Assembly: GCA_963921425.1 (NCBI GenBank)
Contig: OY992832.1
Location: forward strand, 33,617,926-33,681,925
Length of the DNA: 64,000 bases
Origin: Dryas octopetala
Taxonomy: Eukaryota; Streptophyta; Magnoliopsida; Rosales; Rosaceae
Reading direction: 5' to 3'
Shown in pieces: positions 48,481-61,250 of this stretch. The position numbers and the translations under genes are program-made. A model generated the notes under the pieces. The model was not told the origin of the DNA. It saw only the letters and a list, made by a program, of their open reading frames with translations, and made no database searches. Position 1 is the stretch's first letter. Each line of letters begins with the position of its first letter.

Positions 48481-49127
48481 GGTTTTTTATTACAAATAGT
48501 CCCTTAAATTTCACCAAAACATCAATTTGGTTTCTAAAGTGCAATTTTACTCTATGTCATCCCTTATTTTTGCCACCAAACATCAATTTGGTCCTTCTGT
48601 CCCCTTATGTTTAAAATACCATTTTTTTTAAGGGCAAATACGTCTTTAAATCCCTAGACACTTTGAAAATTCGTCAAAAATATTTTGGGACTCAGAAAAA
48701 TTTCTCGAAATTTCCTATAGATTTGTCTTTACTATAACTATTTTTATATGAGGTCAAATTAAAAAAAATGGTATTTTAATTTTTTAGAATCTAGTTTGAG
48801 AATTCCAAATTTTCTAAAAAATACTAAACGTCAATTTGATAATTTGACCTCATATAAAAATAGTTGTAGTCAAGACGAGTCTGTAGAAATTTTCAAGGAA
48901 TTTGTTTCATGTCCCTAATTATTTTTGGCGAATTTTTAAAATATGTCTAAAGGGTGTTGAGACATATTTGCTCTTGAAAAAATGGTATTTTAAACAGAAA
49001 ATTAAACAAAAGTGGATAAAGGGACTAAATTGATGTTCGGTAGTAAAGAGGGATGACATTGAATGAAATTGCATTTTAGAGACTAAATTGGTGATTTGGT
49101 GAAACTTGAGGGATTATTTAAAAAGCC
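48481..49127. mobile_element. Foldback / long-TIR MITE upstream of the TatD gene
   Basis: The left arm (from GGTTTTTTATTACAAATAGTCCC, with TTTCACCAAAACATCAATTTGG, GACCTCATAT-type motifs) is the inverse of the right arm (ending GTGAAACTTGAGGGATTATTTAAAAAGCC). Arms of about 300 bp meet near 48770-48840 (TATTTTTATATGAGGTCAAATT vs AATTTGACCTCATATAAAAATA). No coding capacity. The right end lies 87 bp before the TatD ATG. Confidence 0.8.
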
Positions 49128-49213
49128 TTGGTAAAACTATTTTTTGTTGGGGCAATTTGCATAGCGTGTGCGTGGGTGAGCAGCAGAGCAGAGCGGCAGG
49201 CCGCGGGCAGACG

Positions 49214-52200
49214 ATGAAATTGTTTGACGCCCACTGTCACCTGCAAGACCCAAGAATCTTTGACAAGGCACCCGGATTAATTGCAGCATCCCTTGAATCT
49301 GGCGTTGTTCGTTTTGCCGTTAATGGAGTCTCTGAGGTACCCCTTCCATATCATACCTTTTTCCCTTTCCTTATTCTTATGTTCAATCCGCTCCAACATC
49401 GCCACCATTCTAATGTTTCCTTTTAGAAAGATTGGCATTTGGTCAAGCAGATTAGCGAGTCTTATCCTTGCATAGTTCCCTGCTTCGGTCTCCATCCCTG
49501 GTAAGTCTCTCTCTCTCTCATTCGAGATTGAAGTTCTTAATTGTATCTTCTTTAAACTTTTTCTTCTCTTGTATGTAGGTATGTTGCAGAGAGGACACCC
49601 AATTGGCTTAACACTTTAAAACAGTTCTTTGAGTCTACACCCTCTGCTGCAGTTGGAGAGGTTGGTAGCTAGGGCCCATTGGCTTGAAGATTTTCTTTTT
49701 TGTTTATGTTTATATCTTCTGTTTTCCTGTCTGCAAATTACCATTCTGGTTTTAATCAATCACTTGAAGTGAAGAGCTCCCCTTTTGAAAATTCCTTTCT
49801 GGTCAGTTTCCTTCAATGCCCTTGCCCTCACTATGTGAATTTTTCCTACCCCAAGTAAGAAAGCGGAAAAATTGGTTTGTCACTTGGCTCTTGGGGTTCA
49901 ACTTCCGGGTTCAACATTCATTATTTCTGAATGGCTACCCATTTGAGGGGTTTGCCATGTTATCTTATAGGAACTTTTACGAGCAAAGCTTAGGATGTGT
50001 GATCCTAATATTACCATGCCACTGCTATCTCTTTCGCTGATTTCTGTTCTTTATGAGTCAGCCACATCAAGTTTTTAGGTCACGTGAAGTTCCTACTGTA
50101 TAATCTGATTTGCTACAATAAAAAAATTAATAGGTTCAAAAATCTCTATACCCATAATTACAGGCACCTCTAATACAAACATGTAACCTTTCAGATTGGC
50201 TTGGACAAAGGTTCGCAAGGGAAGAAGGTTGATTTCACAGATCAGGTTTCTATTATTCCAACTAATTCTTGCTAAATATTCGTATGAGTTAGTCATCTCT
50301 TCTCATGGGAATCAACCGTGGGCGAATCTGTGAAGCCTTTGTGGCAATGCCATCGAGTATGTATATTATCCATTGCTTCCACTTGTTTTTGTTGGTGGGG
50401 GGACCCCAAATTTGCCATTGTAAGTTTTCATGATAATCTAAGAATTCAAATTTAAGGACAATTCAAGTTCTATTTTGTTCTGGTCGACAAATTATTTTCA
50501 TATGGTTATACACTTATACCTCATAAAAGCCTTATGAGAAGCTTCTTTATGTATATAGATATGATAAGATAAGGATATGAGAATAGAGCATTGAAGTCCT
50601 AAAGAGAAACTTTGTGGATGCTTTAGGACAGTGAATAGTGCCCCGTCAACTATATGCATATAGCCATAGAGAGAACTCACTTATCCTCACTCAAAGCTTG
50701 GGTTCGAGTCTCACCAGTGCACATGGTAGGGTATGCTCTTGGACTATGTGTTTGACCTCTCTTGTGAGCTAGTATTTGCGGGTTGGGGATTGCACTTCCC
50801 ACCCCACCCTTTTTTTCTTGGTGGAAAAAAAAAAATTCCACTTGATATAATTACTTGATAAACACATACATAATTCACTTAACACCCAAGGAAAAAGACT
50901 CCCTAGGATTCTTAGAATTTCTACAGTGACTATATTTAATAGAGAAAATTTCTGCATAGGAAGTTTTATAATTACTTGATAATCACAAAAGATGCTTGTT
51001 GTAACTCTAAAACTAATAACTCAATTTAAGAGAAGAAAATTCCTTTAAACTCCCCCTAGATTAAAATTTGTCAAGAAGGGTATCTGAATTTTCAATTGTG
51101 CCACCTTAGTTCCTATCGTCAATCCCGTTAACCTTTCTGTCCATTTTTTATCATGTGCCGCACACAATTTTTCATCAACTTTACTGTAGGTTGATGAGCG
51201 TCGAAACAACCGCAAGTGCATTCGAACACCCAACTTAAAACTGGACCACGTGGTGCATATTTTTCCGTGTTGGGCCATTTGGTATCTAGGGCGTCCAATT
51301 TGGCCTGTATTGTAAATGAGGCATCTAAAAACCGTTTTAGTCCTAAACTCCTAAGGGCAAAGCCTTTAAAACCATACAAGACTGTAGCCCTAGACTCCTT
51401 AGAGATAAAATAGCAGCTAGCACTGTTTATGTTTGCATTGTACACATGCACCCATACATGCACAAATACACATCCTCTGACCACACACTCATGCTTTGAC
51501 ACAGACATGAAAACATGCAAACACTGAATCTGTGCACGCAACTCACACACATTCTCATGTAGAATCAATTTTTTTGTTCTAGTAATAAGGTTGGAGCATT
51601 TTGTTGCGCGGTTCTTTTTTGGAGATACAATACAGGGGTGCTATGTTTTAGACTCAATAGTTGGGATGCTATTGCAATGTTTTCGGTAATTTACCGCACC
51701 AAAGAGTATTGACCCATGATCTCACTTTCTATCCTTGTTCTTAAAGTTGGAAGAGGTGTCAATGAATGAAGAAGGAAGGCAATTTTTTTTCCTTTTTCCG
51801 TCCAATCAATCAGCCTCTATGTTGTTATTTATCCATAAACATTTGAGTTTCCATGCTACAAAGATATGTAGCTGCTTGTATATGTTCCTGAAATCTTAAT
51901 GGGCTGATCAAAACAATTTTGTATCCCATTCATCATCGATACCTTCCTTAAAATTGTATATGTGTTATAAGGTTTCCACTGCAGGTTTATGTATTCAGGA
52001 AACAACTTGAACTTGCAAAAGAGTTAAAAAAGCCAGCATCCATCCACTGCGTTCGTGCTTTTGGTGACCTTCTTCAGATAATGAAGTATATATTTTTTAA
52101 TTTTTTTACTTTTATATGTATTTTAATCATTGCTTAATGATTAGGACTTTTTTAGTAAATGGACATGGTTGTAACAACCAAGAACTAAAGAAGCTATTTT

Positions 52201-52319
52201 GAGACCTTGATGGGAATTAAATCGAAAGTGGGGCATTTACTGTGGGTTGCTCAGTTATAGAGTCTGATTTTTATCTATGTCTCCAACTTCAATCCTAGAA
52301 ATTTGTTTCATGCATCCTT

Positions 52320-52350
<31 letters not shown>

Positions 52351-53643
52351 CCGGTTTCTTGCAATTTTTGAAGTTATCTAACCACTGAATTTCATGGATT
52401 GTAGCTCGTCTCTGTAATCTTTCCTGTAAAGTCTCTACTTATCGGCAAAATGTCTGTGCTCTGGGTTCGTTGAATCATTGCTTAATGATTGCTTTCCATG
52501 GCCCTTAGGTTTTGCACTTTTGTTTTTGTGCAGAACAACCTTGAAATGTAGAAGGTGTATTTTGTTTTTCCATGCTATAGGTGCTGCATTTTTTTGTTTG
52601 TTTATAGTAATGTTAATTCATAATTTGTAATTTATGAGGTTTATCCAAAGTAATCATTTGTCATTGCCTTGTAGCTTTTAATTTTTTTATTCAATACTTT
52701 CTAAAATGGATAATTTGTTTGTCAGATCTTTGGGGCCTTTTCCTGCTGGTGTGATTCTTCATTCTTACCTCGGTTCTGCTGAGATGGTTCCTGAATTTGC
52801 CAGTCTTGGTGCTTACTTTTCCTTCTCTGGATTTCTCATGTCCATGAAATTAGAAAAGGCAAAGAGGATGCTGAAGATGGTTAGTTCAATAATTAGGTTG
52901 TTGTGTGCTATTTAATACACTAGACACTGTTGAATCCAATATTATCTTCTTTTTATATTATTCGTTTCTAGGTGCCTTTTGAAAGAATTTTACTGGAGAC
53001 AGATGCACCTGATGCCTTACCAAAGTCTGAGTTAGATTCTCTGCATCTGGTTGAGGGAGATGCTTCTCTTCCTGTAGAGCTTCAGTCACACTCACGAGAA
53101 GTTCTCTCATCTTCAAATGCTGGTGCAATAGATGCATCAACACTTCCAAAAGAAACACTAAATCACCCAGCAAATATTCACCATGTATGTCTTACTAGTT
53201 ACAACACAGTCTTGCTAAGTATATTGTTCAAGTATATTTATTATTGTTGTTGTTTCCGCTGCTGATGTTTGGTGGTTCTTTTCTTAATTTCTTGATGGAT
53301 GATGTGCAGGGGCATGTCCTTTTAGTACTTGTGTTAAGAATAGAAATTACAGACATTACTTGTAGAAAAAGAAAAGAATATCTCTTTCAGCAGGGAACTT
53401 TATCATAGTAGTTGATTTTTTGTCATGTCCTTTGCTTTTATATCATAGTAGTAATCATGAACCAGGTAGAATTCAAATAGACATTGTAACATCCTTTATG
53501 TCATTAATAGTTTACGATATATGTTTGTTTACATTTCATGACTCCAATTCCAGGTACTCGTCTATGTTGCGTCTTTGCTAGAGATGCCCAAAGAAGAAGT
53601 TGCTGAAGCAAGCTACCAAAATGCAGTACACTTATTCTCTTAG
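49214..53643 (+). CDS. TatD-family metal-dependent hydrolase (DNase-like), 8 exons
   Basis: Exons: 49214-49336, 49427-49500, 49579-49660, 50195-50245, 51985-52085, 52726-52879, 52972-53184, 53554-53643. They join in frame to 295 residues. The protein starts MKLFDAHCHLQD, with the HxH metal site at residues 7 and 9. It has VGEIGLDKGS (Glu93), SIHCVRAFGD (His131), GVILHSYLG (His156) and RILLETDAPDA (Asp206), the metal ligands of the amidohydrolase-like TatD TIM barrel. An acidic insertion of about 50 residues (212-262) between the Asp site and the last helix is longer than in bacterial TatD. TatD enzymes are Mg-dependent 3'-5' exonucleases or related hydrolases linked to DNA repair and quality control. 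The exact substrate of this one is unknown. The ATG chosen is the only one that places the HxH motif normally. The donor after 49660 is GTTGGT, a weak site. Confidence 0.93.
50640..50830 (+). mobile_element. Possible SINE-like fragment in a TatD intron
   Basis: GGGTTCGAGTCTCACC at 50700-50716 resembles the B box of tRNA-derived promoters, and the stretch ends near a homopolymer A-run (50824-50834). The A box is not clear. It lies in the TatD intron between exons 4 and 5. Confidence 0.3.
52321..52350 (+). repeat. (CAGC)n microsatellite
   Basis: Seven to eight CAGC units in the TatD intron before exon 6. Confidence 0.9.
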
Positions 53644-55744
53644 GACATCTTTGAAGGGCTCTTTTAAAATTAGTAGGAACTACTTAACTCATACCTGAAA
53701 TCAGGGCTGATCGCGCAGTCGTGCTGACTGAGAAAGATGGCATAAGTAAAAGTCATATATCATTTTGGTGTTGCAGTAGCACTTGAAAATGAGGTAACTT
53801 TAGCAGGTGCAACCCGCGTCCTCCCCAAATTATCTTGTAATCCTGATCTCCTTACAAAGGATTTTATTGTCTTGGATGTAGATGACAAAACTCATAATCA
53901 TCTTGGGGTGGGGTGGGGTGGGGGGGGCGCTCTTTTTTCATAATTTCATATGCTAAAAACCGGTCATTTTGTCTCAGTTGTCCTCGTAGTTTGTTTTGTA
54001 AAATATGTTTGGATAGATGGGGCAATAATAGCACCACTTGAATAAGGACCCATTTAGCACTGTTTTTACTAATCTAAAAGCGTTTTTAGAATTGTCAAAA
54101 ACGCTTTTAGATTAGTAGAAACGCTTTTGGTAGTGATTGACAAAAATAAATAAAAATACTTTTGGGTTATAAAAGTGTTTTAAAAGTGTTTTTAAGAGGT
54201 TTTTTGGTTATAAAATAGATATTTGTGTTCATGTTCATGGGTCATCTTGTTTATGTTCATGTAATTGCCAAAAACGCTTTTGGGTTATAAAATAGATATT
54301 TGTGTTTAACTTCCTGAGAGAGGATTTTCAGAAGAATCAATTGACAATGTAAACAAAATCTAGAAAAACAAAGCCAAATATGATATGTCTAGCACTAGTA
54401 GAATCCCTTTATTAGTATAAATAGATTTCAAAAGGGGAAAAAACTATGTTTTTACAATCCAAATTAATAAATCAAAATGAAAAGAATTGGATTATCAAAA
54501 TTTATTCATGAAATTGGGAAAAAAGAGTAAATTTCGAACATCATAGACAACATTGCATTTGAATTGATTGAATTCACAAGTTATCATCTATTATTTGAGT
54601 TGAGTCCATATGCAACTGGAGAGTTGGGATAAAAAAAACAATAACAATAATAGATGTAGTACTTTTGGGTGTTAATGATGACTCTTTCTACAAATAATTG
54701 GATCATTGTACTGATGTGATACAATCCTTTTTATTTTGGATACAAAACAAAAGAACTAGTACAAACAAGGTGGACAAATAGTCTACTGGAAATGTGCTTC
54801 TAGAAATGAGAAAATTTGAAAAAAGGGCAAGTCTAACTTTTTCATCCTGGACATAACAAAGTCATTAAAGGACCTTCTTTTTGTAGTTATTTACCCACTT
54901 GCCATTCTTTTTTGTTTCAGCTTTCCATCAAGTCTTTTCCCAATATGTAGAAAATTAATTCTCCCTCCATCCTACCTCTCATCCCATCCCTCAAGTTTGA
55001 CTTCTGAATTTTTCCACGAGAAAAACCGTTGAATAAATTCCCTAAATCCTAAACACACTAACAACACAGTGCCAAAACAGGTTCCATCTTACTAAATCCT
55101 AGACACACCCACATCACACAATAATGGAATAGCAATCCGAACTGATTTACAATCCATCCCAACAAATATCCAGGGCAAGATACAAAAATATTAGAAGATA
55201 ATTCCATTGCAACATCCAACAAGGACCAAGGAAAAAAAAAAATGATTGACCAACTTTGCTCCTTATTCACACAGAACACCCTACATGGATAATGGATTTG
55301 CACTCTACAGAGAGCAAAAAAGATCTACATTTTGGAGCAGAGAACGATGTCCCTTTTTTTTTTTTTTTTTTGGTGAAACGGTGCCTAAGTTTGTTACTGG
55401 AGAGATAGACAGACGCCGCCGGAACAAGATCTCCCCTCCACTAGAGTACGGTGGTGAACAAGAGCATGAAGGTTAAAGACGAGAATGGCAGAGGGACGAA
55501 GAATCACCAATCAGCTGGAGCACAACGATGAGCTCATTGATCTTTGATTTGCAGCATCCCCTAGGTTTCTAATTTTTGTTCAAAGTTTAATTTTCGGTTG
55601 GTTAAATAATTTATAATTTTTGAATCATGTTTTTTCTTCATCCAAATATTTTATATCAGGTAATGGTTTAAGGTTGAATTTTGTTAGTTCCTTGATTTCA
55701 TATTTAAATGTTTTATCTGTGATTATTTATTAAACTGTGATTAT
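53644..55744. other. TatD 3' flank and intergenic DNA
   Basis: It includes a G-rich run GGGGTGGGGTGGGGTGGGGGGG at 53905-53927, and a palindrome around 54070-54114 in which TAATCTAAAAGCGTTTTT is followed by its complement, with further AAAACGCTTTT motifs to 54280. No gene is supported: the 55246-55476 open frame is low-complexity. Confidence 0.5.
54069..54280. repeat. Hairpin-forming AAAACGCTTTT repeats
   Basis: Inverted copies TAATCTAAAAGCGTTTTTAGA and TCAAAAACGCTTTTAGATTA flank a few bases. AAACGCTTTTGG and AAAAGTGTTTTTAAG motifs follow, and ATAAAATAGATATTTGTGTT occurs twice (about 54212 and 54285). Probably part of a MITE. Confidence 0.5.
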
Positions 55745-56640
55745 TCAATTAGGATTACGATTAGAGTTATGATGTGGGTTACAATCGGGGTATGATTGGG
55801 GTTACAATTAGGGTTACAAGTTTCGATAAGGGTTACAGTTTGGGTTACAATTGGGGTTACGATTAGAGTTACGATCGGGGTTGCGATAAGATGTTATCGA
55901 TTAAGTTTACAAACAATGTTACGATTTGGGTTAGGATTAAGGCTACGATTAGGGTTTGAATCATGGTTACGATCAGTGTTATGTTAAGGGTTACGATTAT
56001 GGTTTCAATGAGGGTTAAGATTAGGGTTATGATCATGGTTTGAATTTATGTTACGATTGGGGTTTCGATTAGGCTTTTGATCAGGGTTCCATTGAGGGTT
56101 ATGATTAGTGTTCCAATTAGGTTTTAGGTTAGGGTTTCGATCAGGGTTGTGTTGAGGGTTCCAGTTAGGGTTTTGATTAGGGTTACGATAAGGGTTTCGA
56201 TTAAGGTTACGTTGAGGGTTTCGATTGGGTTACATTGAGAGTTCTGATTAGTGTTTCGATTAGGGTTATGATAAGGGTTTCCATCAGGGTTATATTTAGA
56301 GTTACGATTAGGGTTTCAATTAGGTTTTCGTTGAGGTTATGATTAGTATTCCGATTAGGGTTCCAATCACGGTTGTGTTTAGGGTTAAGTTGTAGGTTTT
56401 GATCAGGGTAACGATTAGCGTTTGGATTGGGGTTACGATTAGGATTTCGATCAGTGTTATGTTTAGGGTTCTAATTAGGGTTTCAATAAGGGTTACGATT
56501 AGGGTTTGGATTAGTGTTGCGTTTAGGGGTCTAATTATTGTTTCGGTCAGGATTACAATTAGGGGTTTGATTAGGCTTCCTATTAGGGTTTCGATTAAAG
56601 TTACACAAAGAGTTTCGATTAAGGGGTTACAATCAGGGTT
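55745..56640 (+). repeat. Subtelomeric 12-bp telomere-like array, G-rich strand on plus
   Basis: Degenerate units such as GGGTTACGATTA and GGGTTTCGATTA fill the stretch. The unit looks like the telomere repeat TTAGGGTTT plus a spacer CGA or ACGA. The open frames across it repeat every four residues (IRVS-type), as a 12-bp period demands, and are not genes. Confidence 0.85.
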
Positions 56641-59520
56641 TTGAAACCCTAATTATAACTGTAAACGTAACCCATATTGAAACTCTAACCTCAACCTTGA
56701 TTGAAATCCTAATTATAACTGCAAATGTAACCCAAATTGAAATCCTAATCAAAAATATAATTGAAACCCAACTTGCAACCTTGATCGAAACCCTAATTGT
56801 AACCCAATTCGAAACCTTGATTGAAACCCTAATCAAAACCCTAATTGAAACCCTAATTGAAACCCTGATTGAAACCCTAATTGAAATCCTAATCAAAACC
56901 CTAATCTGAACCCTAATTGTAACCCAATTTGAAACCCTGATTGAAACCCTTATTGAAACCCTAATTGAAATCCTAATCAAAACCTTAATCTGAACCCTAA
57001 TTGTAACCCAATTTGAAACCCTAATTGAAACCCTAATTGAAACTTGATTGAAACCCTAATCGAAACCGTAATTGAAACCCTGATTGAAACCCTAATTGAA
57101 ACCCTGATTGAAGCCCTAATCTAAACCGTAATTGTAACCCAATTTGAAACCCTGATTGAAACTTGATCGAAACCCCCAATCGAAACCCTAATCTAAACCC
57201 TAATTGAAACCCTAATTGAAACCCTGATTGAAACCCTAATTGAAATCCTAATCAAAACCCTAATCTGAACCCTAATTGTAACCCAATTTGAAACCCTAAA
57301 CCCTAAACCCTAAACCCTAATTGAAACTTGATTGAAACCCTAATCGAAACCGTAATTGAAACCCTGATTGAAACCCTAATTCAAACTTGATTGAAACCCT
57401 AATCGAAACCGTAATTGAAACCCTGATTGAAACCCTAATTGAAACCCTGATTGAAGCCCTAATCTAAACCGTAATTGTAACCCAATTTGAAACCCTGATT
57501 GAAACTTGATCGAAACCCCCAATCGAAACCCTAATGTAAACCCTAATTGAAACCCTAATTGAAACCCTGATTGAAACCCTAATTGAAATCCTAATCAAAA
57601 CCCTAATCTGAACCCTAATTGTAACCCAATTTGAAACCCTGATTGAAACCCTGATTGAAACCCTAATTGAAACCCTGATTGAAACCCTAATTGAAATTGT
57701 AATCAAAACCCTAATCTGAACCTAATTGTAACCCAATTTGAAACCCTAATTGAAACCCTAATTGAAACTTGATTGAAACCCTAATCGAAACTGTAATTGA
57801 AACCTTGATTGAAACCCTAATTGAAACCCTGATTGAAGCCCTAATCTAAACTGTAATTGTAACCCAATTAGAAACCCTGATTGAAACTTGGTCGAAACCC
57901 CCAATCGAAACCCTAATTGTAACCCAATTTGAAACCCTCATCGAAACCCTATTTGAAACCCTAATCGAAACCGTAAATGTAACCCAATTTGAAACCCTGA
58001 TTGAAACCCTAATCGAAACCCTAATTGTAACCCAATTTGAAACCCTGATTGAAACCCTAATGGAAACCCTAATTGAAACCCTAATCGAAACCCTAATTGA
58101 AACATGATTGAAACCTAAGCAAAACTCTAATTGTAACACAATTCGAAACCCTGATTGAAACCCTAATTGAAACCCTGATTGAAACCTAATCAAAACCCTA
58201 ATTGTAACCCAATTTGAAACCCTGATTAAAACCGTAATTGAAACTTGATTGAAATCGTAATTGTAACCCTAATCGAAACCCTAATTGTAACCCAATTTGA
58301 AACCCTAATCGAAACCCTAATTGAAACCCAATTTGAAACCCTAATTGTAACCCAATTCGAAACCCTGATTGAAACCCTAATTGAAACCTAATCAAAACCC
58401 TAATTGTAACCCAATTTGAAACCCTGATTGAAACCCTAATTGAAACTTGATTGAAACCGTAATTGTAACCCTAATTGAAACCCAATTTGAAACCGTAATT
58501 TGAAACCCTAATCGAAACCCTAATTTTAAACCCTAATCGAAACCCTAATCGAAACCCTAATTGTAACCAAATTTGAAACCCTGATTGAAACCCTAATTGA
58601 AACTTGATTGAAACCCTAATTGAAACTCTAATCGAAACCGTAATTGTAACCCAATTTGAAACCCTAATTGAAACCCTAATCGAAACCCTAATTGTAACCC
58701 AATTTGAAACCCTGATTGAAACCCTAATTGAAACTTGATTGAAACCCTAATTGTAACCGTAATTGTAGCCCAATTTGAAACCCTAATTGTAACCCAATTT
58801 GAAACCCTAATTGAAACCCAATTCGAAACCCTAATTGAAACCGTAATTGAAACCCAATTTGAAACCCTAATTGAAACCCAATTCGAAACCCTAATTGAAA
58901 CCGTAATTGAAACCCAATTTGAAACCCTAATCGAAACCGTAATTGTAACCCAATTTGAAACCCTAATGGAAACCTTAATCGAAACCCTAATTGTAACAGA
59001 ATTCGAAACCCTAAATGTAAGGAAGATCGATACCCTAAACCCTATAACTGTAAACCTTAAACCCTTTGAAACCCTAATCGTAAGTATAAACATAAGCAAG
59101 ATCGATACCCTAATTGTCACTCTAATCACAAATGTAAACGTAATCCAAATGAAAACCCTAATTGTAACCCTGAAGAAGAAATATGAATGAAACCCATATT
59201 GAAACCCTAATTATAACCCTGAATGAAACCCTGATCGTAACCCTAATTGAAGCGCTAAAGTTGACCCTAATTGTAACCCAATTTGAAACCCTAATGGTAA
59301 TTGTAAACGTAAGCAAGATGGAAACCGTAAACTTCATCCTAATTGTAACCCAATTCAAAACCCTAACGAAAACCCTGATTGAAACCTTGATGGTAACCCT
59401 AATTGAAAGCCTGAATGAAACCCTAATGACAACCTTGTTTGAAACCCTTATCGTAACCCTAATGGTAACCCTAATCATAACCCGAAACGTAACCCTGATT
59501 GAAACCATAATTGTTTTCCT
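56641..59520 (-). repeat. Subtelomeric 12-bp telomere-like array, C-rich strand on plus
   Basis: The same unit in the opposite orientation: GAAACCCTAATT, GAAACCCTGATT, GTAACCCAATTT and variants, about 240 units. Higher-order copies are visible: the ~280-bp block with CTAATTGTAACCCAATTTGAAACCCTGATTGAAACTTGATCGAAACCCCC occurs near 57130-57170, 57475-57520 and (varied) 57860-57905. A short canonical run (CCCTAAA)3 CCCTAA lies at 57296-57320. Confidence 0.88.
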
Positions 59521-59560
59521 GTTAAGGTTTGAATCAGGGTTAGGATTAGAGTTTTGATTA

Positions 59561-59747
59561 GAATAATGCTATACTTACCACATTCTTATACCATCTCACG
59601 TGTCATTATTTTATTGGACAGAGTTTTTGTTTTCTTTTTTGGGTTTTTATTTTTATTTTTTAGTATCCAATGTATGAATGCCATGTAAGTTGCCACATAA
59701 TTTGATATGAAATTATGGTATAAAAATGTGATATATCTAGCACTACT
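59561..59747. mobile_element. Mutator-type MITE in the subtelomeric array
   Basis: The left end GAATAATGCTATACTTACCACATTCTTATACCA is paired with the right end TGGTATAAAAATGTGATATATCTAGCACTACT. It is flanked by the identical 10-bp GTTTTGATTA at 59551-59560 and 59748-59757 (a 9-bp duplication plus one chance base is likely). No coding capacity. Confidence 0.78.
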
Positions 59748-59757
59748 GTTTTGATTA

Positions 59758-59930
59758 TGGTTTTGATGAAGATTACATTTAGAGTGTGGATTAGGCTTTC
59801 TATTAGGGTTTTAGTTAGGATTGTGATTAGGGTTAGAATTAGGGTGTCAATCAGAGTTATGAATAGCGTTTCGATGATGATTGTGTTTGGGGTTACGATT
59901 AGGCTTCTTATTAGTGTTTGAATTAAAAAT
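59758..59930 (+). repeat. Remnant of the 12-bp array, G-rich strand on plus
   Basis: Units such as GGGTTAGAATTA and GGGTTACGATTA. The stretch 59521-59560 left of the MITE has the same orientation, so a second strand switch lies near 59515. Confidence 0.7.
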
Positions 59931-60179
59931 TATAAATTGTTAAAACAACTCAAAATTAAACTGTAAAAAAATATTAGAATCGTTGGTGGATGCGGTAAAG
60001 AAAACATGAATGAGGTTCCTGTAAGAAGCCCAATGTTATGCTGTAATTGCTATTCTCCGTGGGTAGTCCCATTTTGACCATGAATATTTGGTTTTTTTTG
60101 TGACATCTCCGACGTCTTGTTCTCTCTATTTGGTGACAAGGTTAGGCATGATTGAGCATTAAGATTGTTTAGGTGCAAG

Positions 60180-61250
60180 GAATTAAATTTCGGATTTTGA
60201 GGAAATTTGGATGGAAAATCTTGACGGAAATTTTGTAGATTTTTAAATTTGAACAAAAATTGGACGGAAACGAAGAAAATTGCTATCAAAATACGGAAAT
60301 TTGTAATGAAAGTTTACTATATTTTTATTTAACATATTATGTACTATATTAATAAAAAACAATGAAAAAATCAAATATATTAGGTTTTATGTGATATTAG
60401 GTGAATATAGTGCGTGTTGAAGCAAATATTGTTAAAAAAATTAGTATATTTTTTATAGTGTATAATTTAATTATACACTAAAATCTAAATCGTAATACTC
60501 TATATACTCAATATTCTTTAGGATATTTTTAATTATTTTTTTATATATAAATGTTTTAGAGTTTAAGGTTTAAAATAAGTAAACGAAATGCCAAACTTTT
60601 TTTTTTTTTTTTTTTTCTTTCCAACAACCAAAGGCCCCAAGCCCCCCCCCCCTTTTTTTTTTTTTTTTTTTCATTACTTCTTTTCCCCGTGCTTCTGTGT
60701 TCAGTCTTTTATTTATTTATTTTTAATCTTTCCTTCCTTTTTTCTCGTGTCTCTCAGCTAGGCAAGCTTTGTCTTGAGTGAGTGTAAAAACTCAAATTTT
60801 GGCTTATAGTAATTTTGTTACTTAAATTTTTGAAATTTGTTTTAAGGTTTGTTTAAAGCAATTAAAAATTTTGTTAAGTTTATTTTAACTAATTTAGACC
60901 TTTGATTGTGGTTGTAGAGCATAGTTGTGTGGAAATGAGTTTTAAAAAATGAACTTGAAGAATGTGGCGATTATTTTTTTTTAGAATTAAATTACGAGAG
61001 TAAGATTTTTTATAATTTATTTGAAAGCAATTTGACTATTTTGAGGTCATAGGAAATTAGTATTGAAGAATACGAGTGTGTGGAATTTGTGGGTGAATTA
61101 TTTGGAAATTTTTGAAGTTGAAGAAAATAGAAAATTGGAAAATTTGGGCGAAATTTTCACGAAAATTGTTAAATATGTATTTTGATATTGGAATGGTAAA
61201 AAAATGAAATATTTGGCGAACTTTTCAAAATTTAATACCTTGGTTAGGTG
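60180..61250. mobile_element. Non-autonomous element with AAATTTCG-rich ends, copy 2
   Basis: It shares with 25938-27142, in order, AAAATTGGACGG...GAAAATTGCTATCAAAATA, TTTATTTAACATATTATGTACTA, TTAATAAAAAACAATGAAAAAATCAAATA, GTGATATTAGGTGAATATAGTGCG and a pyrimidine-rich middle. The right end is rich in GGCGAAATTTTCACGAAAATT. It is more diverged at its ends than copy 1. Confidence 0.55.

Noticed and set aside
56399-59557. Long open frames with IRVS or ETLI repeats on both strands, up to 178 residues
   Set aside because: They are forced by the 12-bp repeat, which is a multiple of three and poor in stops. There is no start context, and the same occurs in several frames.
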